Source: Sanguinoderma infundibulare
Taxonomy: Eukaryota > Basidiomycota > Agaricomycetes > Polyporales > Polyporaceae
Assembly (NCBI GenBank): GCA_032821775.1
Contig: JAVLRN010000003.1
Location: 2,852,001 to 2,916,000 of the forward strand
Length of the DNA: 64,000 nt
Reading direction: 5' to 3'
The position numbers and the translations under genes were made by a program. Numbering within the stretch: the first letter of the stretch is position 1; each line of letters starts with the position of its first letter. The notes under the pieces are model-generated. The model was not told the origin of the DNA. It saw only the letters and a program-made list of their open reading frames with translations, and searched no databases. This document shows positions 21,146-32,891 of this stretch, one piece after another.

Positions 21146-22775
21146 ATGGCGTCTCCAGCGTCGACGGCGGCCCCAGACGGCCGGAAACCTGCTTGCAAGC
21201 ATCTTGTGCTCGATGCCGGACCCCTTCTATCCCTCTCGCCATTACGTGGGCTCTCCGAAACGTACTACACTGTTCCGCAGGTCCTGGATGAGTTGAAGGA
21301 CAAGAATGCTCGGGAGCACTTCGAACGCCTCGGATTGTCCGCTGGGGTCAGCATCGCGATTAAGGGACCTATGTCAACTTCCGTAGCGCACGGTGAGTAG
21401 GATCTTAGTGGATGAAATGAGATACTCAAGTACGATCGTAGTCATTCAGTGGGCTAAGAAGACCGGAGACTACTCTGTTCTCTCTCATGCTGATCTCTGC
21501 GTGCTCGCCTTGACGTACGAGCTCGATCAGGAGGAGAAGGGTCTGGCAGAAGGTACGAAACCAACTGGAGAACAAGGCACCCCGGCACCTTCGGAAGAGC
21601 CAGCGGACTCTGTAGAGCCTGGGTCTGCTGAGGCGAAGGCGGAAGAGGTTCGCGAGGAGGTTGCAGAAGCTGTGGAAGGTGCAGATGCGGAAGTCCTCGA
21701 TTCCGAGGAGCCCTTGACGTCCGATGCGGAAGAACCGCCACTCTCCGCGACGGAGGACGAGGATGAGGATGCTGAAGACCTTGAGGAGAAGGAGCCGCTC
21801 GATGTAGAGCTATACCCCGTACGAGATGACAATGCACCAGAAAATCCTTCCACCTCTGCTCCTGTCTCCGAACCATCAAATCCTCCACCTGCCCAGCCTT
21901 CGCCCACAGCACCCATGCAGCCTCCAGCAAAAGACGAGCCATTATATGACGATCCGTCCGATGAAGACGACGGAGAGGGAGAGTGGATCACCTCATCCAA
22001 CGTCGCACTGCACAAATCTCGCGCGCTCGATCTCCTGCCCTCTGAAGGTGCGGGACGGAAGAGAAAGCAGAAGCAGGAGACAGTCCCCGTCGGTTGCATG
22101 ACCGCCGATTTCGCAATGCAAAACGTGCTGCTGCAGATGGGCCTCGGGCTTGTCGGCGTCGAGGGCAAGCGCATAGAGCGCGTAAAGAGCTGGGTCCTCA
22201 GGTGTCATGCCTGTTTCAAGTGCGTCTCCACCTTCATATCCCCTCCCACATGTTGACTGATGGGCCCTCGCAGAATCTGCAAAGATGCGTCGCGCAAGTT
22301 CTGCCCCTCGTGCGGAAATCCCACCCTCCTCCGAGCATCTGTCACCATCTCCTCGCCCAACGCAGGCCCGAACACGCCCGCGATGCAGGTTCACCTCAAA
22401 AAGAACTTCCAGTTCAAGACGCGCGGCACGATCTACTCGATCCCCGCGCCCAAACCCGGATCCGCGAAGACCGGGCCCGGAGAAGGGCTCGTCCTGCGTG
22501 AGGACCAGGCGACATGGCAGCGCGCGAAGAAACGGGCGGATGGGAAGCGTGAGAGGGAGGAGAGGCGGATGCTCAACAGCGCGAGCAGGAGTGCGGAAAT
22601 GGGGCAGGGCGGGGCGGTGATGGGGAGCTGGATGGACCCTGATTGGGTTCCAGAGATTGTGAGCGTGGGCGCCGGCGGGAAGGGGAGGAGTACGAGGACC
22701 AGGGGTTTCGACGGGGATATGCCTGTGATTGGGTATGGGAGGAAGAATCCAAACGAGAGGAAGAGAAAGAAGTGA
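21146..22775 (+). CDS. NOB1: 20S pre-rRNA endonuclease NOB1
   Basis: Three exons: 21146-21392, 21442-22219, 22274-22775 (508 aa). NOB1 makes the last cut that turns 20S pre-rRNA into 18S rRNA in the cytosolic pre-40S particle. The N-terminal PIN domain has the metal-binding acids in HLVLDAGPLLSL, TVPQVLDELKD and LSHADLCVLALTYELD. A long acidic, disordered insert (about residues 145-265) follows. A zinc ribbon is split by intron 2: CHACF-KICKDASRKFCPSCG, then TPAMQVHLKKNFQFKTRGT. The C-terminus has the expected WMDPDWVPEIVS and ends in a basic NPNERKRKK tail. All key residues are present. Confidence 0.95.
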
Positions 22776-22908
22776 TGGATGGGGAGGCGAGTGAGAGTAG
22801 GGACCCACCGTGGATGCAACGCATTGGGATCGAGGTGTTATCTTGAGAAGGAGAAAGGTTGTAATACATTGTGGTTGTACGACGGACGTGCCTTCATGAA
22901 ACCGTCTA

Positions 22909-23631
22909 TTACGTGCCCAAGCTGCGGTTCATGAACCTCCTCTTCTGGAACGACATCCACCACTTGCTCGGCTTGCCGGTCCCATCGGCGTACAGCTTCT
23001 CCACAAGTCGGGAAGCCAGTTCTTGTCGTACTTGGGTGAGGTAGCCACGGAGGTACTCTACGACGTGGTAAGGACATGGCATAGATATTCAGAGACAGCT
23101 ACGGGCGAAGGGGTAGAGCACTTACCGGCATCCGAGCGACTCCCCGGAGGCGCGTAGTGTGCGTTCAGGGCGAAGTTGGCGTCTCCAGGGATGGGGAAGT
23201 TGTCTACCGACAGCGTGTTCAACATCTTGGTCGCCTCGATCTGGTTTGGGATGGTCTTCGCTGTGCCGATCTTGGCCAGGCAGTCGGAGACGTAGAGGAT
23301 GAGGATGATGAGGAGACGGTCGGCGGGGCCCTTGATTTCAAAGTTACGGAAGAGGGAGTTGGCTCGGAAGAGGTCGAGGGTCTCGTCGATGACATCCGCT
23401 TCAGATGGATCAGCTGGCGGACAGACCCTTTGGTTATACTAGTGCTGGGATGCTGACGACGGGAAGTCACGTACCGACCGGGGACGGTCCACGGAATTTG
23501 GACTTGATGGGGAGAATGGAGAGGTTCCCGACCTGGCGAACGTCGGGAATCTCGTTCAATGACGAGTGGTAGGCCTGTACTGATCGTAAATGCCGTGCTT
23601 AGAGTGCCAGCAATAGACTACTTACGGGCAT
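22909..23631 (-). CDS. ARPC3: Arp2/3 complex subunit 3 (p21-Arc)
   Basis: Four exons: 23631-23626, 23574-23475, 23413-23126, 23057-22909 (180 aa, the normal length of the family). It is a structural subunit of the Arp2/3 complex that nucleates branched actin for endocytosis and polarity. Recognisable text: AYHSSLNDIPDVRQVGNLSI-like start, EADVIDETLDLFRANSLFRN, FEIKGPADRLLIILILYVSD, CLAKIGTAKTIPNQ, PGDANFALNAHYAPP, and KPSKWWMSFQKRRFMNRSLG near the end. The first coding exon is only ATG CCC, so the gene is easy to miss by ORF scanning. It is convergent with NOB1 (133 bp) and divergent from the TRP channel (288 bp). Confidence 0.94.
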
Positions 23632-23919
23632 GGTGGAGGTGTTGAATGCGGGATGGAGCACGCACGTACTGGCGGTGAGTCGGCAAGCGCCGTGTATAGC
23701 GCCTATGTAATCGCCTTATGCGGGAAGCGGGCGGCCGGATCGGGCTGCCCGGGCGGTACGATGTCATAGCGGTCCGCCAAGTGTGCCTTCGATCTCTCCG
23801 CCACCATTGGCGTTCCTGGGTGTCACACTGTCTTGTCCTGAACATCTTATTCTGCTACCGTGACGCTGGGCCTTGCATACTTCATACTTGTTACAGGACT
23901 CACGGCCTATCAAACAGCA

Positions 23920-26900
23920 ATGCCCGCCCTGGCAGCTGATGGCGAGGACCAGGCGTCCTCTCCGTCATACATCCACGCCATTGACCCTTCCCCGGAAACG
24001 ATCACCAGTACGTCTCCTATAGCACGTAAACCGTTCCAGCCTTGACCATATGCTTGCGCAGGCCTCGTGCGGCGCATACGGACTCTCACGCTGAAGCTCC
24101 TGCCTATCGAAGTCCCTCTGGAGAGCATCAACGATCCCACGAGTCGAATCATCACGCCCCAAGTCATAGATGCGTACATCGTTGCTGCGGGAGATTTCAC
24201 GGACGCCGTAAGCGTCACCTTGTTTCTTTACGGGGGTTAGGATGAACTCAATGTCGATCCCCTTCGCAGTTACCGTACTGCCTCCTGAGAGCGCGCAAGG
24301 AATTCCTGTGGGATGCGAATCACAACCCTGCCGACTATGGGGAAAACTGGTGTCGAGGTAATGTCACAACGTATACTGCAACGGTATGGTGCTGACTCTA
24401 CTCCAGCGACGGCGTGCGAGGTCCTTGCTCGCCGCGTCGTCCATATCGCTTCACCCGAGAAGATCCCGACTATCATGTCCACGCGCTATAGGCACAAGGA
24501 GATTGACGGAGATGTGAGCGGTAGAGCAAGCGCATTGGAACTCGCCATCGACTCACATTGGTATGCGAACTTCGTAAACGCTGGATGAGTGTACGCTGAC
24601 GCCACTTCCAGTACTATCTTTTTGTCGTCGAGCGAAGCGCAAGATGGTAAGGGGGCTCCTTCACTCGGTGGCATTCGCATATGCTCACGTACATTGGTAG
24701 TCGTGCAGGACCTCTGGTGTGGAAGAACCGTCCAACTATACGATGACGACGGAGAAGTCACATGTATGCGCCAAACCTTGGTCCGTATCGTTATTCGTGC
24801 GCTGCGCGCTGACGCTATCTTATTGTCAGATGTTCCTAAGTCGGAACTTGATCACGATGGCTTCTGGAGCCACCTCAATCCTCAGCGTCTGGGCGTCCCG
24901 AAATATCAGAACATGTTCGGTATCACGGTGTGGTTCCTCTTTCTTTTCACCTACTCACAAGCAGGTGGGTTCGTTCTTCGCTATTGTGGGCTCGCAGCTC
25001 AAAATGAAACGCACAGTTCGTGAACCTCTGGACAAACTTGATCCCAACCACCGAGATCTGGATGCCTGGGAGATAGTCATGTATATCTTGGCTCTTGCAT
25101 TCTCCATTGAAGGTGACTGATTCCCGACGTTCTATCTGGTTGCCTTCTGGTTGACTTATTCTCCGCTTTGACCAGACATCCACAAGGTGAACACCTAGAT
25201 GATGATGTTACCCACACAAGCAGCCCCTGATATGATTCCAGATCATCAAGCTCATCACCCTTGTGTCGTGGCGCACGCTGGGGTTTTGGAACTTCGTGTC
25301 GCTCGCTATAGACTGTCTGTTGACCACGGCGTTCATTATCCGCGTTGTGGGCATAACTGTTGCAGGCGACCAAGCTCAAAGCGATGCGTGGCGTTATCAG
25401 AGCTTCCAGTGCCTCAGCTTCGCTGCGCCGCTGCTTTGGATGAGTAGGTCGGACCACTGGCATAGAAGTATGAGTGATATGCTAATTATATTTAGAGCTC
25501 ATTCCGATCTTCGATGGCTTTAAGTAAGCAAACGTCGTTCGTATCCCCAGAATAGTAGGAAACTCATGGACTCCTGACAGGTTCGTAGGGACCATGCAAA
25601 TCTGCGTCGCGAGGATGCTCAAGGAGTCTGGTTTCTTCATCTGTGTATGCGGTCTGTTCTTTCGTAGCGACTTGGATGCTTACCACTATTTCGCTATAGC
25701 TCCTTGCGTTCCTCGGCCTGGGCTTTTTGCAGGGTCTTTATGCGCTCGATGCCGCGGACGGCAACAGTGATCACCCGATACAGGTATGCCCAAGCCACCC
25801 CCCCAGTATTCCTTCATGCATACTGAGCCTGGACATGGTAGATCTTGCATGGCCTGATCCAGGCGTTGCTCCAGTGGGTCTTTGCGGTGCGTTATGAGTC
25901 GGCGTCAAGGACTGACAATGATTACTCACAGGTCACCGAACTATGATATGTATCACGGCTCGTAAGTGGCGTCGTTTTTGATGTATGCCCATCAAGTCTG
26001 ACCCGTACCTCACAGGACTGGAGGGCTTATACTTTACTACATGTAAGCCGCTCTATCGATTTCATACTGGCTACCGTTTCTAACAATCAACGCCATGGAA
26101 CAGGTGGAACGTTGCGACGAGCGTCATCCTGCTCAACATCCTCATTTCCCTGTTCTCGTCGGCTTATACTGACGTGAGTTTTTCCTCACAATACCCAAAC
26201 CACAGCTCACGGGCAACCTCGCTTTCATATAGGTTGTCGAGGACGCAGCGGCCGAGTATCTCACCTACTTCGCGGGCAAGGTCGTTGGTATGATCAGGGC
26301 GCCGGATGAGTTCGTCTACCCGCCGCCGTTGAATCTCGTCGAAATCGTCTTCGTGGCACCCCTCGAGTATGCCTTCCTACGATGAAATCGGGATCACGCG
26401 CTGAAACTGCCTTCCAGGTTTTTCGTGACCGACAAGGCGTACACGAAGGTATGTTTGAGTGCGCTCCAGATGCAAAACCATCGCTCAACCCGATGTATCC
26501 GTGCAGATCAACCGTTATGTGATGAGCATCATCTTTTTCATCCCTCTGTGCTTTCTGGCCTTGTTCGAGTCGCAGCTCGACCCGGCGAAACACAGGTGGG
26601 TCAAGGATTGGTTCAGCTCACCGGACGAGGGCGGCGAGGACGCGCCACACTTCCAGGACCCGGAGGTGACTGGGGAAGAGGCCGAACGGGGGCTGCAGAT
26701 CACGAAGGTGCAGTTTAGCGAGCTCGTCAAGCATTTCCCCGACGTGACACGTGTAAGTTTCCACATGCGAGCGCGTTGCACGACCACCAGCTGACGATTT
26801 GTGGGGGCGGTTGCAGTCGACGGAAGCGGTGATGCTAAACGAATTCAAAGAACTCCGGAGCGAGATCGCGGAGTTGAAGCAGTTGATCACGGAGCTCTCG

Positions 26901-26924
26901 GCTGGAAAGAGCAAGGCGGAGTGA
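23920..26924 (+). CDS. YVC1-type vacuolar TRP cation channel
   Basis: Twenty-one exons: 23920-24007, 24062-24207, 24270-24357, 24407-24560, 24612-24646, 24701-24763, 24830-24964, 25017-25112, 25176-25186, 25242-25443, 25496-25523, 25581-25644, 25700-25783, 25842-25873, 25932-25961, 26016-26042, 26104-26173, 26233-26366, 26418-26448, 26507-26752, 26817-26924 (623 aa). The layout is that of fungal Yvc1: a cytosolic N-terminal domain (LLPIEVPLESINDPTSRIIT, LPYCLLRARKEFLWDA), then hydrophobic helices (ITVWFLFLFTY, EIVMYILALAFSI, FWNFVSLAIDCLLTTAFII, FFICLLAFLGLGFLQGLYAL), a pore region around LIQALLQSPNYDMYHGSTGG, the S6-like MWNVATSVILLNILISLFSS, and a C-terminal coiled coil (LNEFKELRSEIAELKQLITE). 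Such channels release Ca2+ from the vacuole on osmotic stretch. Exon 9 is only 11 nt. Phase and conservation support every junction. Confidence 0.88.
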
Positions 26925-27101
26925 TAGGCTGTGGATCCGGTTGGGTCTTCGAATACGCACGGACGTTCGAAAAAACACTTGTACGGACCTTCCATGAACT
27001 TATTGGTCCTGGACATCGCTTGGATTACTGTCGTGTTTTGTCGTGTCAGTTGTGTATAGCTACAGTGTATTATACGATCTATCGGTGTTCGTCAGTGTGA
27101 T

Positions 27102-27918
27102 CTACATGGTCTGGCCCATCGCATCGGCGGGTGCAGGCTCTTTTGCAAGTTGGGTGAGGACACCCATGCCGCGGACGAAGAATGGTCGGATCTCGTTGAT
27201 CTCCATCGCGCAGAGGTTGTTTAGCTTAACCACGCCATCAGCAAGGTGAGGTAGAGATGTAATACGACTTGGCCATACCAGCAGTTCGTTATGGTCAAGT
27301 TTCGAGAGACCTTCGCGACTCTTGGCTTGTCGGGCTTCCCGAATGTCTTTAAGCAGCGAGCGGATCCTCTCGGGGTTTTGTAGATCGTCTTGTGCCCTAC
27401 AGGAGAGTGCGTTGCGTTTAGTGTCAATGCCTTGAGCATGTAAACTTGCAGCCATACACGTCTAGCAGTATCTTGGCGATTTCTGCGAAGCGGAACGGCA
27501 GCTCGCTGAAGCTGGGGGAAGTCGTTTCCTCCGTCAGTCGATCCTGAAGGACGTCTGGTTCAAATAACATAGGGTCAGAGTCCTGCGAAAACCAACAAAA
27601 TATCGGTGACGGCATTGCATACCGACGTTCAGCCACATGGGAGGAACAATGTGGCATTTCTTCTTGAGCTTCAGATTGGACGCCATCCAAAGCGGGACTT
27701 TGCACTTTGTCGGTGGTCGGAGAGGGCCATATGCACCCTGTGGGGGTGACACCGTCATATATATGTCTCGTCCGTTGCGTGTAGCGAAATGGGCCTACGG
27801 AGATGAAGGCCGTGCGTTCCATGGACACGAGAGGGATGATCTCGACGAGCTGCTCCGAGGCGACGAGCTCGAGCTCTGGAGGCGTGATTGATGTTCTTAG
27901 CGAAGGTGGGAGTGCCAT
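27102..27918 (-). CDS. PSF2: GINS complex subunit PSF2 (DNA replication)
   Basis: Five exons: 27918-27799, 27737-27623, 27554-27458, 27396-27279, 27224-27102 (190 aa). PSF2 is one of four GINS subunits; GINS joins Cdc45 and Mcm2-7 to form the replicative helicase in the nucleus. Family text is clear: TPPELELVASEQLVEIIPLV, GAYGPLRPPTKCKVPLWMA, NLKLKKKCHIVPPMWL, LPFRFAEIAKILLD, NPERIRSLLKDIREARQAKS, and LNNLCAMEINEIRPFFVRGM near the end. Length is as expected. It stands head to head with the haspin gene and ends 177 bp from the TRP channel stop. Confidence 0.95.
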
Positions 27919-28351
27919 TGAGATATAATAACAGCTGTGGTAACAATCGCAGGCTAGACCGGGGACCCTGCGAATGGGAGCGTAAACGCAGACGAATGTG
28001 GCTGAGGACAAGAGACGGCGGCGCGTCCGAGGAGTCCGCGCCCGTGAAATTCGGAGATGGGCGGCTGTCACGGTCACGTGCAACGACGCGGTTCTGCCAC
28101 GGTTGGGTTGGGATCTGAGTTGGATCTTGGACTGTGCCCGCGACCTTTGCCTGGTTTTGGCCTGGTTACTCACCGCGAGCGCATATAGCCCACACACTGT
28201 CCGGTCTCTGTCCCACGCTGTCGCTCGCTTTACTCTCACCGAGACACCTTTAGCTCTACTCCACACGCCCGTCATTCCTTCCCTCCAGGGCTGGTTTCTG
28301 TGGGCAGGTCTCTCCTTCTGCCTGCTCACGTTCAACCTCGTATACAGCATC
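27919..28351. promoter_or_regulatory. Bidirectional promoter region PSF2/haspin
   Basis: This 433 bp segment lies between the ATGs of a replication gene and a mitotic kinase. CATATAG near 28182-28188 is a weak TATA candidate for the haspin side. The haspin frame stays open upstream to 27998, but that part is promoter-like and has no conserved protein text. Confidence 0.5.
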
Positions 28352-31027
28352 ATGCTGGGCCCCAGGACCAAGCATGTCTTCGCGTACGGTCGTCGTGGGC
28401 ACCGCGTTGTCAATTCATACGACCACTACGACCAGAAATCCGAGGACATTGACCCCCCCACTACCAAACGCGAGAACGACGTGCCTCGCTCTCATCTCTG
28501 GGAAAATGGTACCAAGGATTCCCCAATATCCATCCGCTCCACTTCCTCCGTGCAGGACACTCCTCCTATCCCAACGAAGAAACCAAAGAAGTCACCTAAG
28601 ACAATCAAGGTTGGGACGAAGTCTGTGAAACCCAAACCACCCTTACGGCACCCCCTGGGGTCTATTGCCCCGAACGCCCCAACTTCTCCCGCGATACCCC
28701 CTGCAGTTCGAGTCAAGCGCCGACAGACAGTCGCAAAGCCATCCCCTTTGATCCCACAATCCCCCGTAGTCGATGTCGATATTGTCGTTCTCGATGCCCA
28801 GGGCAGGCGTGTCAGCCGAGAACATCGTATTGCCCGTGCAGATGTTCAGGCAAACACCTTGGTGCCTGCCCCTTCCAAGAAGGCAAAGATGCTTCCCCGT
28901 GGTGCGAAGGCAGCAACAGGCAAGAAGATGAACGAGCCTATTGTGCTTTCTTCTGATTCGGAAGGCGACGTCCCGCTCGCTCGCCCAACGCGAAATGCCC
29001 AGAGGAACGCCAAACCCATCATCATCTCCGATTCCGAGGAGGATTCGGGCAGCGACTTCGCTCCTGCGAACGAGTCTGAGGATGTGAATACGTCGACCGA
29101 GGACCTCGCCTTTACAACTCCTCGCCTCCGACGGTGTACAAAACGAGCGCGGCCGAACGTCATTCGGTCACCGTCACCCACACCTTCTCTGTCCCCTTCT
29201 CCCCCTCCTCCAGCGACGCCTATAGCACAACCTCCCGCCGTTCTCCAGCCTGCTCCAAAAGTTCCTGCAGCGGCACCGCGAGCATCAGTCCCCGTCGCCC
29301 GCAACCTGACATTACCCGCCCAACTTACCCGTCCCCGAACTCTTGCCCCGTTACTATCCCTCCCCAATCTCGACCACAATGCGATTGAAGCTGGCCCGAG
29401 CAGATCCAAGCCCCGGAAGCTCACCCCCATCCGCGCGCGTCCCGGTCGTGCTGTCTTTCCCGCTCCCCCATCCCCTCCATCTCCAACCACGCCCTCAGAC
29501 ATAGACTTCGACGTCACCTTCGATTTCGGGCAGCTCGCACTCTCCCCTCGCGCGCTCGCGCAGGTGCAGCAGCTCGAAGCAGCGGCGCCGGCGCCCTCGG
29601 TGCCAGCATACGTCCAGCCACTCCTGGCGGAGTGTGCGCAGAGCACGCCGCACGAGTTCTCGGCGTTCATCGAGATGTTCCCGTTCGACCCCATCGTGCG
29701 CGCGATGGGCGACGCGGTGGGTCCGCCCAAGTTCCAGAAGATCGGCGAGGCGAGCTACTCGGAGGTGTTCGGCATCGGGGACGTCGTGCTCAAGATTGTG
29801 CCGTTGCGCGACGAGGAGCGCGGGGGTCGCGGGGTAGCGGCGACGGCGATGGACGCGGAGAGCCCGGCGCCGAGCGATGCGAAGGATGTGCTCAAGGAGA
29901 TTATCGTGACGCGGGCGATGGGCGAGCGCTGCTCGGGCTTTGTGGAGCTGCTGAGGACGTATGTCGTCCGCGGCAAGTACCCGTCGTTGCTGTTGGATTT
30001 GTGGGACGAGTACGCGGAGCGGAAGGGGAGCGAGAGCATACGGCCAGGTCGGTTTGTCACAACTAATTTGTCAATCCTAGACAGAACACTGACGTGTTGG
30101 TGCTCTGCAGACACTCTCACCGTGTCGCAAATGTATGCCATCATCGTGCTGCCCAACGGAGGCCCAGACCTGGAAGCGTATACCTTCAGCACACCGACCA
30201 AGACGGGCTGGCGGCAAGCATGCAGCGTCTTCTGGCAAGTGACGCGTGCTCTGGCCGAGGCGGAAGACCTGGTCAACTTCGAGGTGCGCATACAAGCACT
30301 ACAAAAAAACACTGTGTTCCTGACCACTTGCGCGGATAGCATCGCGACCTGCACTGGGGCCAGATCCTCGTCAAGAACGTCCAGGCCAAAGGGGCCACCC
30401 GACGGAAGACCCGTCCGTCGATGGACGACGCCGACCACGGCGTCCTCGTCACGATCATCGACCTCGGCCTCTCGCGCATGGACTCGCACGACGGCGGCGC
30501 GGCGAGCGTGCACTGGACGCCGTTCGACGAGGAGACGTTCGAGGGCGAGGGCGACTACCAGTTCGACGTGTACCGCATGATGCGCGCGCACAACGGCGAC
30601 CGGTGGGAGGCCTTCCGGCCGCTCACGAACGTCATGGTGAGTTTCCCCAGTGCCCACCTTCCTCGCTTTTACCCGGAGTAGCGTGCTGATGGCCGCCTCG
30701 GGACCCCCTCAGTGGCTGCACTACCTCGTCCTCAAGCTCTTGCAGTCCAAGCGCCTCCGGCCGCCGACCGCGTCGCGCAAGAGCACAGCTACGCAACCGT
30801 CTGCGGGGTTCAGCGAGCGGGAGTGCTACGAGTGCCTGAAGGAGGTCGAGGGCGTGCTCGGGCAGTGTCTCGCGGACATCAAGGCGCCGCCGGCACAGCG
30901 AAAGAAGGGGCCGGGGCGGCCGCGCAAGACACAGGCACCGGCGAAGGCGGTCCAGGAGGGGTTGAGCCCCAAGAACGCTGGAGAGCTCCTTGGGATGGCG
31001 AAGGCTAGGGGATGGGTTTTGTTATAG
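28352..31027 (+). CDS. Haspin-type histone H3 Thr3 kinase
   Basis: Four exons: 28352-30047, 30111-30283, 30340-30636, 30713-31027 (826 aa). Haspin phosphorylates histone H3 on Thr3 in mitosis to recruit the chromosomal passenger complex. The first 450 residues are disordered, Ser/Pro-rich and basic, with SDSEGD and SDSEED acidic phospho-type motifs. The divergent kinase domain begins near residue 460: QKIGEASYSEVFGIGDVVLK (Gly-rich loop), LKEIIVTRAMGE, MYAIIVLPNGGPDLEAY (hinge), HRDLHWGQILVKN at the start of exon 3 (catalytic loop), and IIDLGLSRMD, which replaces the DFG motif as in haspins. The activation segment is short and there is no APE motif, also typical. The C-terminus is a basic, low-complexity extension of the last helices. 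Confidence 0.92.
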
Positions 31028-31545
31028 AACGGCTGTGCATTAGATTGTATCCGCCTATACCCTCGCATCGCGTTGTACCCTATGGGTGTTGATTGTGATT
31101 CATCTATACCCTTGTGTTTGGACTTGAATTGCTAGTTGGAATTCCCTCTGGACGTCGAGTATTTGGGTGAGGAGGCGTGGAAGCGTGCATTCAGGAGTGA
31201 TGGAAAGCAAGGGTAAGCGTCATTGGATTATAGATAGTGCTCGATACTGCTACAGGTTGGTATCCGCTAACTAATAGCAATGTGGGTAACGGTGCGACAT
31301 GTATGGACGCTCCATGCGTGGCCGGGTGAATTACATGTGTAAAATACATGAATCGACTAGACGTGCAACAGACAACAGACAGTGGGGAATACAGAAAAAC
31401 ACCTGGGAATAGTCAAATAAGATAGACAGGGATCCTCCAGTCTCGTCCGCTAGGAGTATCCACCAGGCAAGAGAGCAGGATGTCGCCGACTAGGGCATTC
31501 AGAGGAGAAATTTAATCAACAATGTTGGGGAAGGGCTAGACCCGG
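31028..31545. other. Intergenic between convergent genes
   Basis: AT-richer 3' flanks of haspin (+) and the unknown basic protein (-). No gene or RNA is seen. Confidence 0.5.
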
Positions 31546-32891
31546 CTACCTGTTCGCCTTGACCTCGCCGTTCCTTCTTCGACTGGTACTACGAGTGGTC
31601 CTGGTCGTCGCCGGTGACTCCGGAGGGGTGACCTTGCGCTTCTTGCGCGGACTCGGCTTCTCAGACTTGCTCGCGCTCTCCTTCGCTGTCCTCTTGCGAC
31701 TGGTCCCGCGCGACGTGGCAGTGGCAGGGGCAGGGGCGGCTTTCGCTTTGTCTTTGTCGCCCGGTGGCCGCTGGCGCAGGTCGTAACGGGGCGCTGGCGC
31801 CTCCTGCAATGGCGCCGACGTCGCCGCGGCCCCTGCGCGCGCAACACCGCGCGCGCGAGAACCAGACGCGTATGTCCGGCGCGGCCGCTTTGCAGGGCTG
31901 GGCGAGCCCGGGCGGCGCTCTGGTGATGGCGGGAGTTCGGGCTGGGGCTGGCGACGACGGCGAGGGCGAGAGGGAGACGGGTCGGCGGAAGGACGGGTCC
32001 GCTGGGATCGCTCGGGCGTGAACCCGAGCTGGGACATGGTGACGTCGGCATCGGCGTCGGGCAGCTGTGGCAGCTCTGACTCGAGCTGCGAGTTAGGTAG
32101 GGCGCTCGTGTTCTTGACGGGCCACTGGAGCGAGCCGTTTGGGGTGACGAGTGGCGTGTCGACGTATGGCTCTGACTCCTGCGATTCCGTCACCAGGCCT
32201 GGCTGCGATTGGGGATGCGTGCTGATGGGGCTGAGTTGGGCGCGTGGGGAGCTGGGTCCGGCCTTGTTCGGGGTCGTCGGGAGTAGTGCGGCGTTGCCTT
32301 GTCGGGGGTGTCGTGGTGGCGAAGGCTGACGCAGGATGTTCGTGGGGCGCGCGTAGTAATGGACGCGGGTATTGAAGTCCTCAGGCCGGGGAGGCGGGGG
32401 GTTGTACGCGGGCTCGGTGAGCGTGCGGACAAGTGTACCAACCTTCTTGCGAAAGCGGGTCGTGTGGCTCACGCCAGTACCCGACGAGTCGATGTAGAAG
32501 GTGCGGGGGACGGTCGGGTCCTCCTCGTCGCTCTCTTCGCCATCGTCGTGGCCGACGCTGTCGAGCATGTCGTGCGTGCGCTTGAGCGGGCGGGGGCGAG
32601 GCTGCACCTGGACTGAGAAGCGGGGGACAGTCGTAACGGGTGGCAGTGTGTTCTCGTACGCGAAGTCGCGAACCTTGATGCCGTGAGTTGTGGTTAGCTG
32701 GGTAACGGCATCGTGCATTTGCGCTCCATCGTCAGGCAGTGCTTGAGGGTGTTGTGAGAAGGGCATTGGGGGCGGGGTCGGTAGTCGTGTCTCGTCGTCG
32801 CCGTTTTCACGCTTGGGGAAGAACAAACGGGTTGAGGATCGTGGCCAACTCGGTAAACAAACACGGTTCTGCACTCACAATATTAGACATT
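31546..32891 (-). CDS. Disordered basic protein, unknown function
   Basis: Exon 1 is 32891-32880 (Met-Ser-Asn-Ile) and exon 2 is 32811-31546 (425 aa); the intron has GTGAGT and CCCCAAG ends. I recognise no domain. The N-terminal third is the least biased (DAVTQLTTTHGIKVRDFAYE, VPRTFYIDSSGTGVSHTTRF, RKKVGTLVRTLTEPAYNPPP) and may hold a short conserved segment. An acidic run (DGEESDEEDP) sits before it. The rest is Pro/Ser-rich, ending in a strongly basic tail with several KR clusters such as RKRTAKES and PRKKRKVTPPES, the latter a classical nuclear localisation type. A chromatin- or nucleus-associated role is likely but is inference only. Confidence 0.72.

Noticed and set aside
24920..24964. 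Possible intron starting at GTATCA in the TRP channel
   Set aside because: Removing it would delete a transmembrane segment (WFLFLFTYSQ) that the family keeps; the donor at 24965 fits phase and conservation better.
27998..28351. Upstream in-frame extension of haspin
   Set aside because: The extra 118 codons overlap promoter-like sequence with a TATA-type box and have no conserved text; the ATG at 28352 is preferred.
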